A DNA stretch of 39,237 nucleotides, taken from positions 1-39,237 of the forward strand of contig CAKTHQ010000021.1 in assembly GCA_934565415.1 (NCBI GenBank), read 5' to 3'. Positions 9,751-16,989 of this stretch are shown here, in pieces. Under the pieces are notes generated by a model, which saw only the letters and a program-made list of their open reading frames with translations, was not told where the DNA came from and made no database searches. The first letter of the stretch is position 1. Every line of letters starts with the position of its first letter. Made by a program: the position numbers and the translations under genes. The stretch comes from an uncultured Oscillospiraceae bacterium. GTDB lineage: Bacteria > Bacillota > Clostridia > Oscillospirales > Oscillospiraceae.

Positions 9751-10658
9751 TGGAAAATTGGGGCTACCTGTTGCTGTGCAGTCATCTGGGGAATCCTCAG
9801 CGCAAGCCCCTAACCACAGCCCAGGCCCGGGTACTGCTGCAAAGGGTTCAGGCCCACGGGCCCTGGAAAGAGAATCGGGATCTGTCGTTTGGGGACTTGG
9901 TGGCGCTGGGCTACCCGGAGGAATTCTCCCGGCATATTGTTTCCTTGCTGGAAGAAACGGAACTTTTGGAGCATTACCTGCAAAAGGGAAAGGCCAGAAA
10001 ATGTGTCCCTATCACCAGGCTGGATTCTCGGTATCCCAGCCAGATATGGAGGAAACTGGGGCCGGACAGCCCCGGCTGCCTGTGGGCCAAGGGAGATCTG
10101 GGCCTATTGGACGGCCCAATGATCTCCTTGGTGGGCTGTAGAACATTGGAGACGCAGAACAGGTTTTTTGCCAAGGAGGCTGGCAGGGAAGCGGCCAGGC
10201 AGGGCTATGTGCTGGTATCCGGCAATGCACCGGGGGCAGACCGGACAGCCCAGCGGGCCTGCTGGCGTTTGGAAGGGAAGGTTATTTGCGTGGTGGCAGA
10301 TGCGCTGCATAGCCATCTGGAGGCTCCCAATGTGCTGTATCTCAGCGAGGAAGATTTTGATGCGCCGTTTTCTCCCTTCCGGGCGCTGCATAGAAACCGG
10401 CTGATTCATACTTTGGGCCGATGCGTTTTGGTGGCGCAGGTTCGGCCGGAACGGGGAGGCACCTGGAACGGCACCAGCCAGAACCTGAAAAGCGGCTGGA
10501 CGCCGGTATTCGGTTTTCAAGACGGAAGCGACGGCATGAAGGCTTTGGAAAATCAGGGCGCAGAGTTGATTGGGATGGATGCCCTGAAAAAGCTGTCAGA
10601 TCTTTCCGGGCAACCGAAAGGCTTTCTGGAGGAAGAAATATGCATCCCCAATTTGTAA
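9750..10658 (+). CDS. Divergent DprA/Smf-like protein
   Basis: 302 residues. The middle and C-terminal part follow the DprA Rossmann-like fold: a DSRYPSQIWRKLGPDSPG segment (about 92-109), GxxxLLDGPMISLVGCR in place of the usual VGSR (115-131), VSGNAPGADRTAQRAC (156-171) in place of SGLARGIDxxAH, and NRLIHTLGRCVLVAQ (216-230) in place of RNRIISGLS. DprA loads RecA on incoming single-stranded DNA during transformation. This copy has changed several signature residues, including the usual positively charged SGxARGID motif, and lacks a recognisable C-terminal winged helix, so it may be a paralogue with another role. It begins at ATG 9750, overlapping the helicase stop (TGATG), hence translationally coupled to it. 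No terminator was seen after it. Confidence 0.7.
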   Translation: MENWGYLLLCSHLGNPQRKPLTTAQARVLLQRVQAHGPWKENRDLSFGDLVALGYPEEFSRHIVSLLEETELLEHYLQKGKARKCVPITRLDSRYPSQIWRKLGPDSPGCLWAKGDLGLLDGPMISLVGCRTLETQNRFFAKEAGREAARQGYVLVSGNAPGADRTAQRACWRLEGKVICVVADALHSHLEAPNVLYLSEEDFDAPFSPFRALHRNRLIHTLGRCVLVAQVRPERGGTWNGTSQNLKSGWTPVFGFQDGSDGMKALENQGAELIGMDALKKLSDLSGQPKGFLEEEICIPNL

Positions 10659-10674
10659 AAAATTTGGAAAGATG

Positions 10675-10703
10675 TGGATTTTTCTTAGAAAACGTGCTAT
10701 ACT
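10675..10703 (+). promoter_or_regulatory. Possible promoter of the CobW-like pair
   Basis: -10 TATACT (10698-10703) with a poor -35 TGGATT (10675-10680) at 17 bases. The intergenic position supports it; the -35 may indicate an activator or another upstream element. Confidence 0.4.
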
Positions 10704-10721
10704 GACAACGTATAAATTTTA

Positions 10722-10771
10722 CCCGGTGGGGTTTCCTGCCGGGGTTCTTGTGCGCCCACTTTTATGGGTGC
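10722..10771 (+). other. Two-hairpin structured 5' leader before the His-rich CobW gene
   Basis: Hairpin 1 spans 10722-10743: CCCGGTGGG pairs with CCTGCCGGG around a GTTT loop, giving nine pairs with two wobbles. Hairpin 2 spans 10752-10771: GCGCCCA pairs with TGGGTGC around a six-base loop. No U tract follows, so these are not plain terminators. No known riboswitch was recognised. Confidence 0.45.
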
Positions 10772-10799
10772 GAAAATTGAATTGGAAGGTGTTTTTGTT

Positions 10800-11966
10800 A
10801 TGACAAAGGTTGATGTGTACTCTGGATTCCTGGGTGCCGGTAAGACTACCCTCATTAAAAAGATGATCGCAGAGGGCTACAAGGGCCAGAAGCTGGTCCT
10901 TATCGAGAACGAGTTCGGTGAAATCGGTATCGACGGCGGTTTTCTGCAGGATGCAGGCATTCATATTACAGAAATGAATTCCGGCTGCATCTGCTGCTCC
11001 CTGGTAGGCGACTTCGGCAAGGCTCTGGAAAAGGTCATTGAGGAGTATCATCCCGACCGGATCATTATCGAGCCCTCCGGTGTGGGCAAGCTGTCCGATG
11101 TGATTGGTGCTGTAAATAAGGTTACCGGTCCGGAAGTGTCTTTGGGCTACACCGTAGCTGTGGCGGATGCCGGTAAGGTTAAGGTGTATACCAAGAACTT
11201 TGGCGAGTTCTACAACAACCAGGTGGAGACGGCCTCTACCATCATCCTGTCCCGCACCGATTCCATTCCCCAGGCCAAGCTGGATGCCGCTGTCGAGCTG
11301 CTGCGGAGCCACAATCAGGTGGCTACCATTATCACTACCCCCTGGAGTGAGCTGACCGGCGAACAGCTGGTTGCCGCTATGGAAGGGAAGGCCTCTCTGG
11401 CTGCCGAGCTGGCCCGGCTGGAGACTGAGCGCCTGGAAGCGGAAGAAGAGCACGAGCATCATCACCATCATCATGATGAGGACGAAGAAGAGCACCACCA
11501 TCATCACCATGACGATGACGATGACGATGAGGACGAGCATGAGCACCACCATCATCACGACGGGGAGTGTTGCTGCCATGACCACGACCACGAGGAGCAT
11601 CATCATCACGACCATGAGGAGCACGAGCATCATCATGACCACGATGACGATTGCGGCTGCGGCTGCCACGACCACCACCATCACCATCACGCCGATGAGG
11701 TGTTTACTTCCTGGGGTGTAGAGACTGCCCGGAAGTTCGAGAAGGCAACCATTGAGTCTGCTCTGAAGGCGCTGGATTCCGGTGATTACGGCATGGTTCT
11801 GCGGGCCAAGGGCATTCTGCCCTGCGTAGACGGCAGCTGGATCCACTTTGACTATGTGCCTGAGGAGACCAATGTCCGTACCGGCTCCGCCGATGTAACC
11901 GGTAAGCTCTGTGTCATCGGCTCCAAGCTGGATGAAAACGGCATCCAGCAGCTGTTCGGGGTGTAA
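10800..11966 (+). CDS. CobW/P47K (COG0523) G3E GTPase, putative metallochaperone with His-rich insert
   Basis: 388 residues. Walker A GFLGAGKT is at 9-16, the COG0523 metal motif CICC at 63-66, IIIEPSGVG (88-96) is Walker B-like, and SRTD (151-154) stands where NKxD is expected. An insert at about 218-298 holds roughly 39 histidines mixed with Asp/Glu, plus the cysteine clusters CCC (257-259) and CGCGC (285-289). The CobW C-terminal domain follows (about 300-388). Such proteins deliver or insert zinc, cobalt or nickel; the insert suggests metal storage or sensing. The start is ATG 10800 with AAGGTG 8 bases upstream; an in-frame ATG at 10764 lies within the leader hairpin and is rejected. It lies 3 bases before its paralogue. 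The znu operon is elsewhere in the window, but no shared operator was identified. Confidence 0.9.
   Translation: MTKVDVYSGFLGAGKTTLIKKMIAEGYKGQKLVLIENEFGEIGIDGGFLQDAGIHITEMNSGCICCSLVGDFGKALEKVIEEYHPDRIIIEPSGVGKLSDVIGAVNKVTGPEVSLGYTVAVADAGKVKVYTKNFGEFYNNQVETASTIILSRTDSIPQAKLDAAVELLRSHNQVATIITTPWSELTGEQLVAAMEGKASLAAELARLETERLEAEEEHEHHHHHHDEDEEEHHHHHHDDDDDDEDEHEHHHHHDGECCCHDHDHEEHHHHDHEEHEHHHDHDDDCGCGCHDHHHHHHADEVFTSWGVETARKFEKATIESALKALDSGDYGMVLRAKGILPCVDGSWIHFDYVPEETNVRTGSADVTGKLCVIGSKLDENGIQQLFGV
11444..11696 (+). repeat. Low-complexity His/Asp/Glu codon tract
   Basis: Tandem CAT/CAC runs alternating with GAC/GAT/GAG encode the acidic His-rich insert of the preceding gene. Its antisense reading gives a long Met/Val-rich open frame that is an artefact. 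Confidence 0.85.
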
Positions 11967-11969
11967 GCC

Positions 11970-12920
11970 ATGGCCATGCAGCAGATCCCTGTATATGCGT
12001 TTACCGGTTTTCTGGATTCCGGTAAGACCAAATTTATCCAGGAGACCCTGGAGGATCCCCGGTTTAATGCCGGCGAAAAGACCCTGGTGCTGATTTTTGA
12101 GGAGGGGGAAGAAGAGTATGATCTCTCAACCTACCCCAGCAAGAACGTCTACCTGGAGGTTCTGGATCAGCAGACCGTTACCACTGAAGAGCTGAAAGCC
12201 CTGCAGAAGAAATATAAGGCCGAGCGAGTTGTGGCAGAGCTGAACGGGATGCAGCAGGTGGGGGACCTTTATATGCGCTTTCCTGACCAGTGGGCCATTG
12301 CTCAGGAGGTTATGTTTGCGGATTCCACCACCATTATGGCTTACAATGCCAATATGCGCAATTTGGTAATGGACAAGCTTATGGGTGCCCAGATGGTCGT
12401 TTTTAACCGGATGACCCCGGGGCAGGATGTGATGCCCTTCCACAAGCTGGCCAGAGCCGCTAACCGCCGCATCGACATTCTCTACGATTACACCGACGGT
12501 ACCACCAAGTTCGACGAGATCGAAGATCCGCTGCCATTTGACATCAATGCGCCTGTTATTGAAGTCAAAGATGAGGACTATGCCTTGTGGTATCGTGATG
12601 TCTCCGAGGAGCCGGAAAAGTACAACGGTAAGACTGTCCATTTTAAGGCCCAGGTGGCCATGCTTCGGCGGGACAAGAACAATATGTTTGCCCCCGGCCG
12701 TTTTGTGATGACCTGCTGTGTGGAGGACATCCAGTTCTGCGGTATCCCTTGCAGATATGAGGGCGCTTCTCAGCTGGAGTCCCGGTCCTGGGTTATGGTT
12801 ACGGCCAAAATCAGCGCGGAAAAGCATCCCCTCTACAAAGGAGATGTGGGTCCCATGCTGACGGCTGTTTCTGTGGAGAAGGGTGCGGAGCCTGCCGACC
12901 CGGATGTAGCTACTTTCTAA
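11970..12920 (+). CDS. P47K/CobW-like NTPase fused to a DUF1980 (YcgQ C-terminal-like) domain
   Basis: 316 residues. The N-terminal half (about 5-185) is a CobW-like NTPase: Walker A GFLDSGKT at 13-20, VVAELNGMQ (87-95) in the Walker B position, and VVFNRM (143-148) for the guanine-specificity motif. It lacks the CxCC metal motif of the upstream paralogue. The C-terminal part (about 200-305) contains KYNGKTVHFKAQV and GRFVMTCCVEDIQFCGIPC (243-261). This matches the RFVxTCCxAD signature of DUF1980/TIGR03943 proteins such as Bacillus YcgQ, which normally pair with the YcgR permease. No YcgR-like permease is here. ATG 11970 lies 3 bases after the previous stop, so the two are co-translated. The cysteine pair 249-250 is a likely metal site. 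Function unproven; metal handling is the inference. Confidence 0.75.
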   Translation: MAMQQIPVYAFTGFLDSGKTKFIQETLEDPRFNAGEKTLVLIFEEGEEEYDLSTYPSKNVYLEVLDQQTVTTEELKALQKKYKAERVVAELNGMQQVGDLYMRFPDQWAIAQEVMFADSTTIMAYNANMRNLVMDKLMGAQMVVFNRMTPGQDVMPFHKLARAANRRIDILYDYTDGTTKFDEIEDPLPFDINAPVIEVKDEDYALWYRDVSEEPEKYNGKTVHFKAQVAMLRRDKNNMFAPGRFVMTCCVEDIQFCGIPCRYEGASQLESRSWVMVTAKISAEKHPLYKGDVGPMLTAVSVEKGAEPADPDVATF

Positions 12921-12934
12921 AACAATAATCCAAA

Positions 12935-12968
12935 GGCCTGCTGCGAAATGCTTGCAGCAGGCCTTTTT
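12935..12968 (+). terminator. Terminator after the CobW-like pair
   Basis: The 10-bp stem GGCCTGCTGC (12935-12944) pairs with GCAGCAGGCC (12954-12963), followed by TTTTT. It ends only 16 bases before the rarA start. Confidence 0.9.
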
Positions 12969-12984
12969 CGGAAAGGAAATGCTT

Positions 12985-14250
12985 ATGTATCAACCGCTGG
13001 CGGATTTGCTGCGGCCTCAGACCCTGGATGATGTGGTAGGCCAGGAGCATATTTTGGGAGAAGGGGCTATTCTGCGCCGCCTGATCAATTCCGGAAAGAT
13101 TCCCAATATGGTCTTTTACGGCCCCAGCGGCACCGGAAAGACTACCGTTGCGAACATTATTGCCAAGCAGACCAATCGGACTCTGTACAAGCTGAATGCT
13201 ACCACTGCCTCTACGGCGGATATCCGGGAAATAACCGCTCAGCTGGATACCCTGATGGCGCCTAACGGGGTGCTGCTTTATTTGGACGAAATTCAGTCCT
13301 TCAACAAAAAACAGCAGCAGTCTTTGCTGGAATACATTGAAAATGGGAAGATTACACTAATCGCCTCCACAACGGAGAATCCCTATTTTTATGTATTCAA
13401 TGCCATTCTCAGCCGGTCTACCGTGTTTGAATTCAAGCAAATTTCCAGCGAGGCTTCTTTGAAGGCGGTAAAACGGGCGGTATCCTTTATGGAGACCCGG
13501 ACCGGCCTGATTGCCCAGCCGGAGGATGGGGTCCTGGAATATATTGCCGGTGCCAGCGGCGGAGACCTGCGAAAATCCATGAATGCCATTGAGGTCCTGT
13601 TTTCTGCGGCTCAGCCGGAGGGAAATACGCTGAAGCTTACCATGGCGGATGCCCAGGCAGTGACACAGAAGAGCGCCATGCGGGCAGACCGGGACGGGGA
13701 TAACTTTTATGACCTTCTGTCTGCATTGCAAAAGTCCATTCGGGGCTCTGATCCTGACGCGGCCTGTCATTATCTGGCCCGTCTTTTGGAGGCGGGCCAG
13801 ATGCAGGCAGCCTGTCGGCGGCTGATGGTCATAGCGGCGGAGGATGTGGGCTTGGCCTATCCCCAGGTGATTCCTATCGTGAAATCTTGCGTGGATATGG
13901 CCTTGATGCTGGGAATGCCGGAGGCCCGGATCCCTCTGGGAGATGCGGCAGTGTTGATGGCTACCGCACCTAAGTCTAATTCCGGCCACCTTGCATTGGA
14001 TGCGGCCCTCAGCGATGTGCAAAAGGGGCTGGGCAGAGGGTTCCCCCGGCAGCTCCAGAATGTCCACGCCGACACCTATACCCAGGAACGTGAGCAGGGG
14101 TATCTGTATCCTCATGACTACCCAAACCATTGGGTGTCCCAGCAGTACCTGCCGGATGACCTGGTTGGGAAGCGTTACTATACTTATGGCCCCAACAAGC
14201 TGGAACAGGCAGCAAAACAATATTGGGCAGGCATTAAAAAGGAGGATTGA
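12985..14250 (+). CDS. rarA: Replication-associated recombination protein A (RarA/MgsA) AAA+ ATPase
   Basis: 421 residues. Opening PLADLLRPQTLDDVVGQEHIL, Walker A GPSGTGKT (46-53), Walker B LLYLDEIQSF, sensor STTENPYF (with IAS before it), then the lid and tetramerisation domain (about 250-415) with AAEDVGLAYPQ and YPHDYPNHWVSQQYLP. RarA acts at stalled replication forks with SSB and is related to the clamp-loader ATPases. The start is ATG 12985 with AAAGGA 7 bases upstream; the frame is open to 12952, but that ATG is inside the preceding terminator hairpin. No promoter was found between that terminator and the gene, so transcription must come through the terminator or from within the upstream gene. 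It overlaps nothing; DUF951 follows 3 bases later. Confidence 0.93.
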   Translation: MYQPLADLLRPQTLDDVVGQEHILGEGAILRRLINSGKIPNMVFYGPSGTGKTTVANIIAKQTNRTLYKLNATTASTADIREITAQLDTLMAPNGVLLYLDEIQSFNKKQQQSLLEYIENGKITLIASTTENPYFYVFNAILSRSTVFEFKQISSEASLKAVKRAVSFMETRTGLIAQPEDGVLEYIAGASGGDLRKSMNAIEVLFSAAQPEGNTLKLTMADAQAVTQKSAMRADRDGDNFYDLLSALQKSIRGSDPDAACHYLARLLEAGQMQAACRRLMVIAAEDVGLAYPQVIPIVKSCVDMALMLGMPEARIPLGDAAVLMATAPKSNSGHLALDAALSDVQKGLGRGFPRQLQNVHADTYTQEREQGYLYPHDYPNHWVSQQYLPDDLVGKRYYTYGPNKLEQAAKQYWAGIKKED

Positions 14251-14253
14251 CCC

Positions 14254-14439
14254 ATGGATATCCGGGTAAATGATATTCTGGTGATGAAAAAGGCCCATCC
14301 CTGCGGCGAAAAGCGCTGGCAGGTCCTGCGCACCGGCGCAGATTTTCGCTTAAAATGCCTGGGCTGTGGTCATGAGCTCATGACCCCCAGATTCAAAGCG
14401 GAGAAAAATATCCGCAGCGTAGAGCGGAAGGAAGATTGA
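14254..14439 (+). CDS. DUF951 family small protein
   Basis: 61 residues: MDIRVNDILVMKKAHPCGEK, then WQVLRTGADFRLKCLGCGHE and a basic end. The pattern of KKxHPCG, KCxGCGHE and the final R(S)VE is that of DUF951 (Bacillus YyzM-like). The three cysteines and the CxxC could hold zinc. AAGGAGG lies 8 bases upstream, inside the end of rarA. Function of the family is unknown; it is often found beside DNA replication or GTPase genes. A strong terminator follows. Confidence 0.88.
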   Translation: MDIRVNDILVMKKAHPCGEKRWQVLRTGADFRLKCLGCGHELMTPRFKAEKNIRSVERKED

Positions 14440-14442
14440 AGG

Positions 14443-14481
14443 CAGCCCCCGAAACTGACAGCGGTTTCGGGGGCTGTTTTT
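14443..14481 (+). terminator. Terminator after the rarA-DUF951 unit
   Basis: The 13-bp stem CAGCCCCCGAAAC (14443-14455) pairs perfectly with GTTTCGGGGGCTG (14464-14476), followed by TTTTT. Confidence 0.95.
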
Positions 14482-14508
14482 GGGAATGGGGACATTGGAG
14501 AATAGGAC

Positions 14509-14584
14509 AGCCGAAGACTGGGACAACTTGCGCTTCTCTCCGTTATCCGTTGCGACTTCCTTTTTATGAGCTTGGGCGTATACT
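14509..14584 (+). promoter_or_regulatory. Candidate Spo0A-type promoter region of spoIIGA-sigE
   Basis: -35 TTGCGA (14550-14555) and -10 TATACT (14579-14584) are 23 bases apart, about 6 more than normal. AGCCGAA at 14509-14515 matches the 0A-box core TGNCGAA at six of seven positions. The Bacillus subtilis spoIIG promoter also has an over-long (22 bp) spacer and needs Spo0A bound upstream. The assignment is inference. Confidence 0.4.
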
Positions 14585-14613
14585 CGTTACAAATACCGGG
14601 AGGAGGGGAACGC

Positions 14614-15372
14614 GTGTATCTGGATCTGTTTATGCTTCTGAACTTTTGTGTGGATTATCTGCTGCTTCTGGGTACGGAGCGATTGGCTGGTGGCATTCCG
14701 GACAAAAAAGGGACCCTTTTGGCATCCGCTTTGGGTGCCGTCTACAGCGGCGGCTGCCTGATACCCGGTTTTTCCTTCCTGGGAAGCCATTTGTGGAGGA
14801 TTGCGTTCCTGTGCCTCATGTCCATTCTGGCTTTTGGGGTCCATGGGTGCGCCTGGAAAAAAACAGGGATATTCCTGATATTGAGTATGGCGCTGGGAGG
14901 TCTGGCAGAGCTGGCGGGGAATGGGAAGCTTTGGAATTTTTTCCTTTGCGGATGCGTTTTGTGGCTCCTTTGCCGGGCGGCTTTCGGGAATGATTTTGGA
15001 AGGTGTCTGGTGCCACTGGAAATTCGGCTGGGAGAGCGCAAGCTCTGCATGACGGCGCTGAAGGATACCGGGAATACACTTCTGGACCCAGTTACAGGGG
15101 AGCGCGTTCTGGTGATTGGCGGACCCCAGGCAGAGACTCTGACGGGGCTGACACAAGAGCAGTTAAAGGAACCGATGAATACACTGATGCAAAATCCCAG
15201 AAAAGGCCTGCGTCTTATTCCATACCGTGCCGTAGGCCAGCAGGGAATGCTTTTGGGAATGCGGATTCAGGATGTCCGGTGGGAAGGAAAGAAACGGGCA
15301 AGTGTGGTAGCTTTTGCTCCTGAGGAACTGGGTGCAGGGGAGTTTCAGGCGCTTCTGGGAGGTATGGCATGA
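14614..15372 (+). CDS. spoIIGA: Sporulation sigma-E factor-processing peptidase SpoIIGA
   Basis: 252 residues. An N-terminal membrane domain with about five hydrophobic helices (1-125, opening [19 protein letters not shown]) is followed by a cytoplasmic aspartic-protease-like domain with [12 protein letters not shown] (148-159), where D151 is the expected catalytic residue. SpoIIGA sits in the sporulation septum and cleaves pro-sigma-E in the mother cell after a forespore signal. The start is GTG 14614, 7 bases after AGGAGG, and the family always opens close to the xYxD motif. The frame extends 16 codons upstream without a ribosome site. It overlaps sigE by 4 bases (ATGA), the standard spoIIG arrangement. 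Its neighbour identity strongly supports the call. Confidence 0.9.
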   Translation: MYLDLFMLLNFCVDYLLLLGTERLAGGIPDKKGTLLASALGAVYSGGCLIPGFSFLGSHLWRIAFLCLMSILAFGVHGCAWKKTGIFLILSMALGGLAELAGNGKLWNFFLCGCVLWLLCRAAFGNDFGRCLVPLEIRLGERKLCMTALKDTGNTLLDPVTGERVLVIGGPQAETLTGLTQEQLKEPMNTLMQNPRKGLRLIPYRAVGQQGMLLGMRIQDVRWEGKKRASVVAFAPEELGAGEFQALLGGMA

Positions 15373-16070
15373 ATTTGTTGGAATGGATCAAAAGGCTTCT
15401 GGCAGGGGATAAGTCGGTTTATTACATCGGTGGCAGCGATGTGCTCCCGCCGCCTCTAAAGGGAGAAGAGGAGCGCAAGGCCATTGAGGCACTGTCCAAG
15501 GGGGAAGAGCAGGCTCGAAAAAAGCTTGTAGAGCACAATCTGCGATTGGTGGTTTTTATTGCCAAGCGGTTTGAGTCCACCGGCATCAACATTGAGGACC
15601 TGGTCTCCATCGGTACCATCGGGCTTATGAAGGCCATCGGCACCTACCGGGCGGACCGGAATATCAAGCTGGCAACTTATGCTTCCCGGTGCATTGAAAA
15701 TGAAATTTTGATGCACCTTCGAAAAATTGCCAATCAAAAAACGGAGATTTCTCTGGATGAACCCATTAATCTGGACGGAGAAGGGAATGAATTGCTTCTT
15801 TCCGATGTCCTAGGGACAGCAGAAGATGAGATTCAGCGCCCGCTGGAAGCGGATGCGGAGGTTATGGTGCTGCGGCAGGCGCTGCGTGAGCTCCCGGACC
15901 GGGAGCAGGAAATCATATGTATGCGGTTTGGCCTAGATGGTTGTAAAGAGCAGACGCAGAAAGAAGTCGCACAAAAAATGGGCATCTCTCAGTCCTATAT
16001 TTCCAGACTGGAAAAGCGTATTCTGGGAAAGCTGCGCAAGGAGTTTTTGCGTCAGACCAGCTGTGCATAA
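15369..16070 (+). CDS. sigE: RNA polymerase sporulation sigma factor SigE (pro-sigma-E)
   Basis: 233 residues. An N-terminal pro-segment (about 1-27) ends in the conserved [13 protein letters not shown] (18-30), where SpoIIGA cleaves. Sigma region 2 follows (about 50-120; [47 protein letters not shown]), then region 3 and region 4 (170-228; [17 protein letters not shown] and helix-turn-helix [23 protein letters not shown]). It directs early mother-cell gene expression. sigG, which follows sigE in Bacillus and many clostridia, is not next; rex follows instead. Confidence 0.95.
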   Translation: MNLLEWIKRLLAGDKSVYYIGGSDVLPPPLKGEEERKAIEALSKGEEQARKKLVEHNLRLVVFIAKRFESTGINIEDLVSIGTIGLMKAIGTYRADRNIKLATYASRCIENEILMHLRKIANQKTEISLDEPINLDGEGNELLLSDVLGTAEDEIQRPLEADAEVMVLRQALRELPDREQEIICMRFGLDGCKEQTQKEVAQKMGISQSYISRLEKRILGKLRKEFLRQTSCA

Positions 16071-16114
16071 ATTTGGTTTATCCTTTTATAAAAATATTCA
16101 TATGGGATCCGGGC

Positions 16115-16143
16115 TTGCAAAAGGGAAAACAAGGTGGTATAAT
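16115..16143 (+). promoter_or_regulatory. Sigma-A promoter of rex
   Basis: -35 TTGCAA (16115-16120), 17-base spacer, perfect -10 TATAAT (16138-16143). Confidence 0.8.
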
Positions 16144-16153
16144 AGAATACAAA

Positions 16154-16179
16154 TATATCGATATAAAAGAATATCGATA
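16154..16179. promoter_or_regulatory. Twin ATATCGATA palindromes in the rex leader
   Basis: TATATCGATATA (16154-16165) is a perfect 12-base palindrome and TATCGATA (16172-16179) repeats its core, centres 16 bases apart. They lie between the predicted transcription start and the rex ATG. They do not resemble a Rex site. Operator-like; regulator unknown. Confidence 0.5.
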
Positions 16180-16197
16180 AAATAGACGAGGAGTATT

Positions 16198-16842
16198 ATG
16201 GAACGCAATATGAAGGTTTCTAAGGCAGTTCTGAAGCGGCTGCCTGGTTATTTGGCTTATCTGAAAAGTCTACCGGACACCGCACCGGCTAATATCTCTG
16301 CAACTGCTTTGGCGAATGCGCTGGACATGGGAGAAGTCCAGGTTCGGAAAGACTTGGCCATCGTTTCCGATGGTGGGCGTCCTAAGGTGGGATATCAGCG
16401 GGAAGCTTTGATCGACGACATCGAGCAGTTCCTGGGCTACGACAATACCACAGATGCGGTGCTTATTGGTGCCGGCAAGCTGGGCTTAGCGCTCATGGCG
16501 TATTCCGGTTTTGAGGCCTACGGGCTAAACATTCAGGCAGCCTTTGACATTGCTCCCTCCATCGAAAAGACGGAGGATGGGCAGCCGGTTTACCCCATTA
16601 CCAAGCTGGAGCACTATTGCAAGCTTCACAAGGTCCTTATGGGCATCATTACGGTGCCTGCCGGAGCCGCCCAGGAGGTGGCGGATATGCTGATTGCCGG
16701 TGGTGTCAAGGCTATTTGGAATTTTGCCCCCACGCACCTGGATGTACCGGATAATATTCTGGTCCAGAACGAGAACATGGCAACCTCCCTGGCCGTCCTG
16801 TCGGTTCACCTGCGGGCAGCGATTAAAGAAGAGAAAAAGTAA
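16198..16842 (+). CDS. rex: Redox-sensing transcriptional repressor Rex
   Basis: 214 residues. The N-terminal winged helix (about 5-80) has VLKRLPGYLAYLKSL and GEVQVRKDLAIVSDGGRPKVGY. It is followed by the Rossmann NAD(H)-binding domain with GAGKLGLALM (91-100) and the end ENMATSLAVLSVHLRAA. Rex is a homodimer that leaves its operators when NADH is high and controls fermentation and anaerobic energy genes. ATG 16198 is 4 bases from GAGGAG, a short spacing; the next ATG (16210) would be 16 bases away. It is monocistronic, with its own promoter and terminator. A Rex-like palindrome stands upstream of the PFOR gene at the left of the window. Confidence 0.95.
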   Translation: MERNMKVSKAVLKRLPGYLAYLKSLPDTAPANISATALANALDMGEVQVRKDLAIVSDGGRPKVGYQREALIDDIEQFLGYDNTTDAVLIGAGKLGLALMAYSGFEAYGLNIQAAFDIAPSIEKTEDGQPVYPITKLEHYCKLHKVLMGIITVPAGAAQEVADMLIAGGVKAIWNFAPTHLDVPDNILVQNENMATSLAVLSVHLRAAIKEEKK

Positions 16843-16847
16843 AAAAC

Positions 16848-16885
16848 AGTCGGCTTTGTCTACGTTCAGCAGAGCCGGCTTTCTT
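16848..16885 (+). terminator. Terminator after rex
   Basis: AGTCGGCTTTG (16848-16858) pairs with CAGAGCCGGCT (16870-16880), 11 pairs including two G-U, followed by TTCTTTA. Confidence 0.75.
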
Positions 16886-16898
16886 TATAAAGAGGCTC

Positions 16899-16926
16899 TT
16901 GGCAGAATTCCGGGTGGATGTATAAT
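16899..16926 (+). promoter_or_regulatory. Sigma-A promoter of the HD-GYP gene
   Basis: -35 TTGGCA (16899-16904), 16-base spacer, perfect -10 TATAAT (16921-16926). Its position rules out the upstream in-frame ATG at 16918, which lies inside the promoter. Confidence 0.75.
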
Positions 16927-16989
16927 AAAAACAGATGTTTTATAATTCTCTTCAAGGAAAAAATATACAAAGGAAGTACAGATTTCGGA

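Noticed and set aside
10719..11846. 375-codon antisense frame with a long Met/Val/Ile run
   Set aside because: The hydrophobic run is the reverse complement of the His/Asp codons of the CobW gene; no other support for a membrane protein.
14440..14613. Extra coding sequence upstream of spoIIGA (open frame from 14436)
   Set aside because: It crosses the terminator hairpin and the spoIIGA N-terminus in another frame and has no ribosome site or homology.
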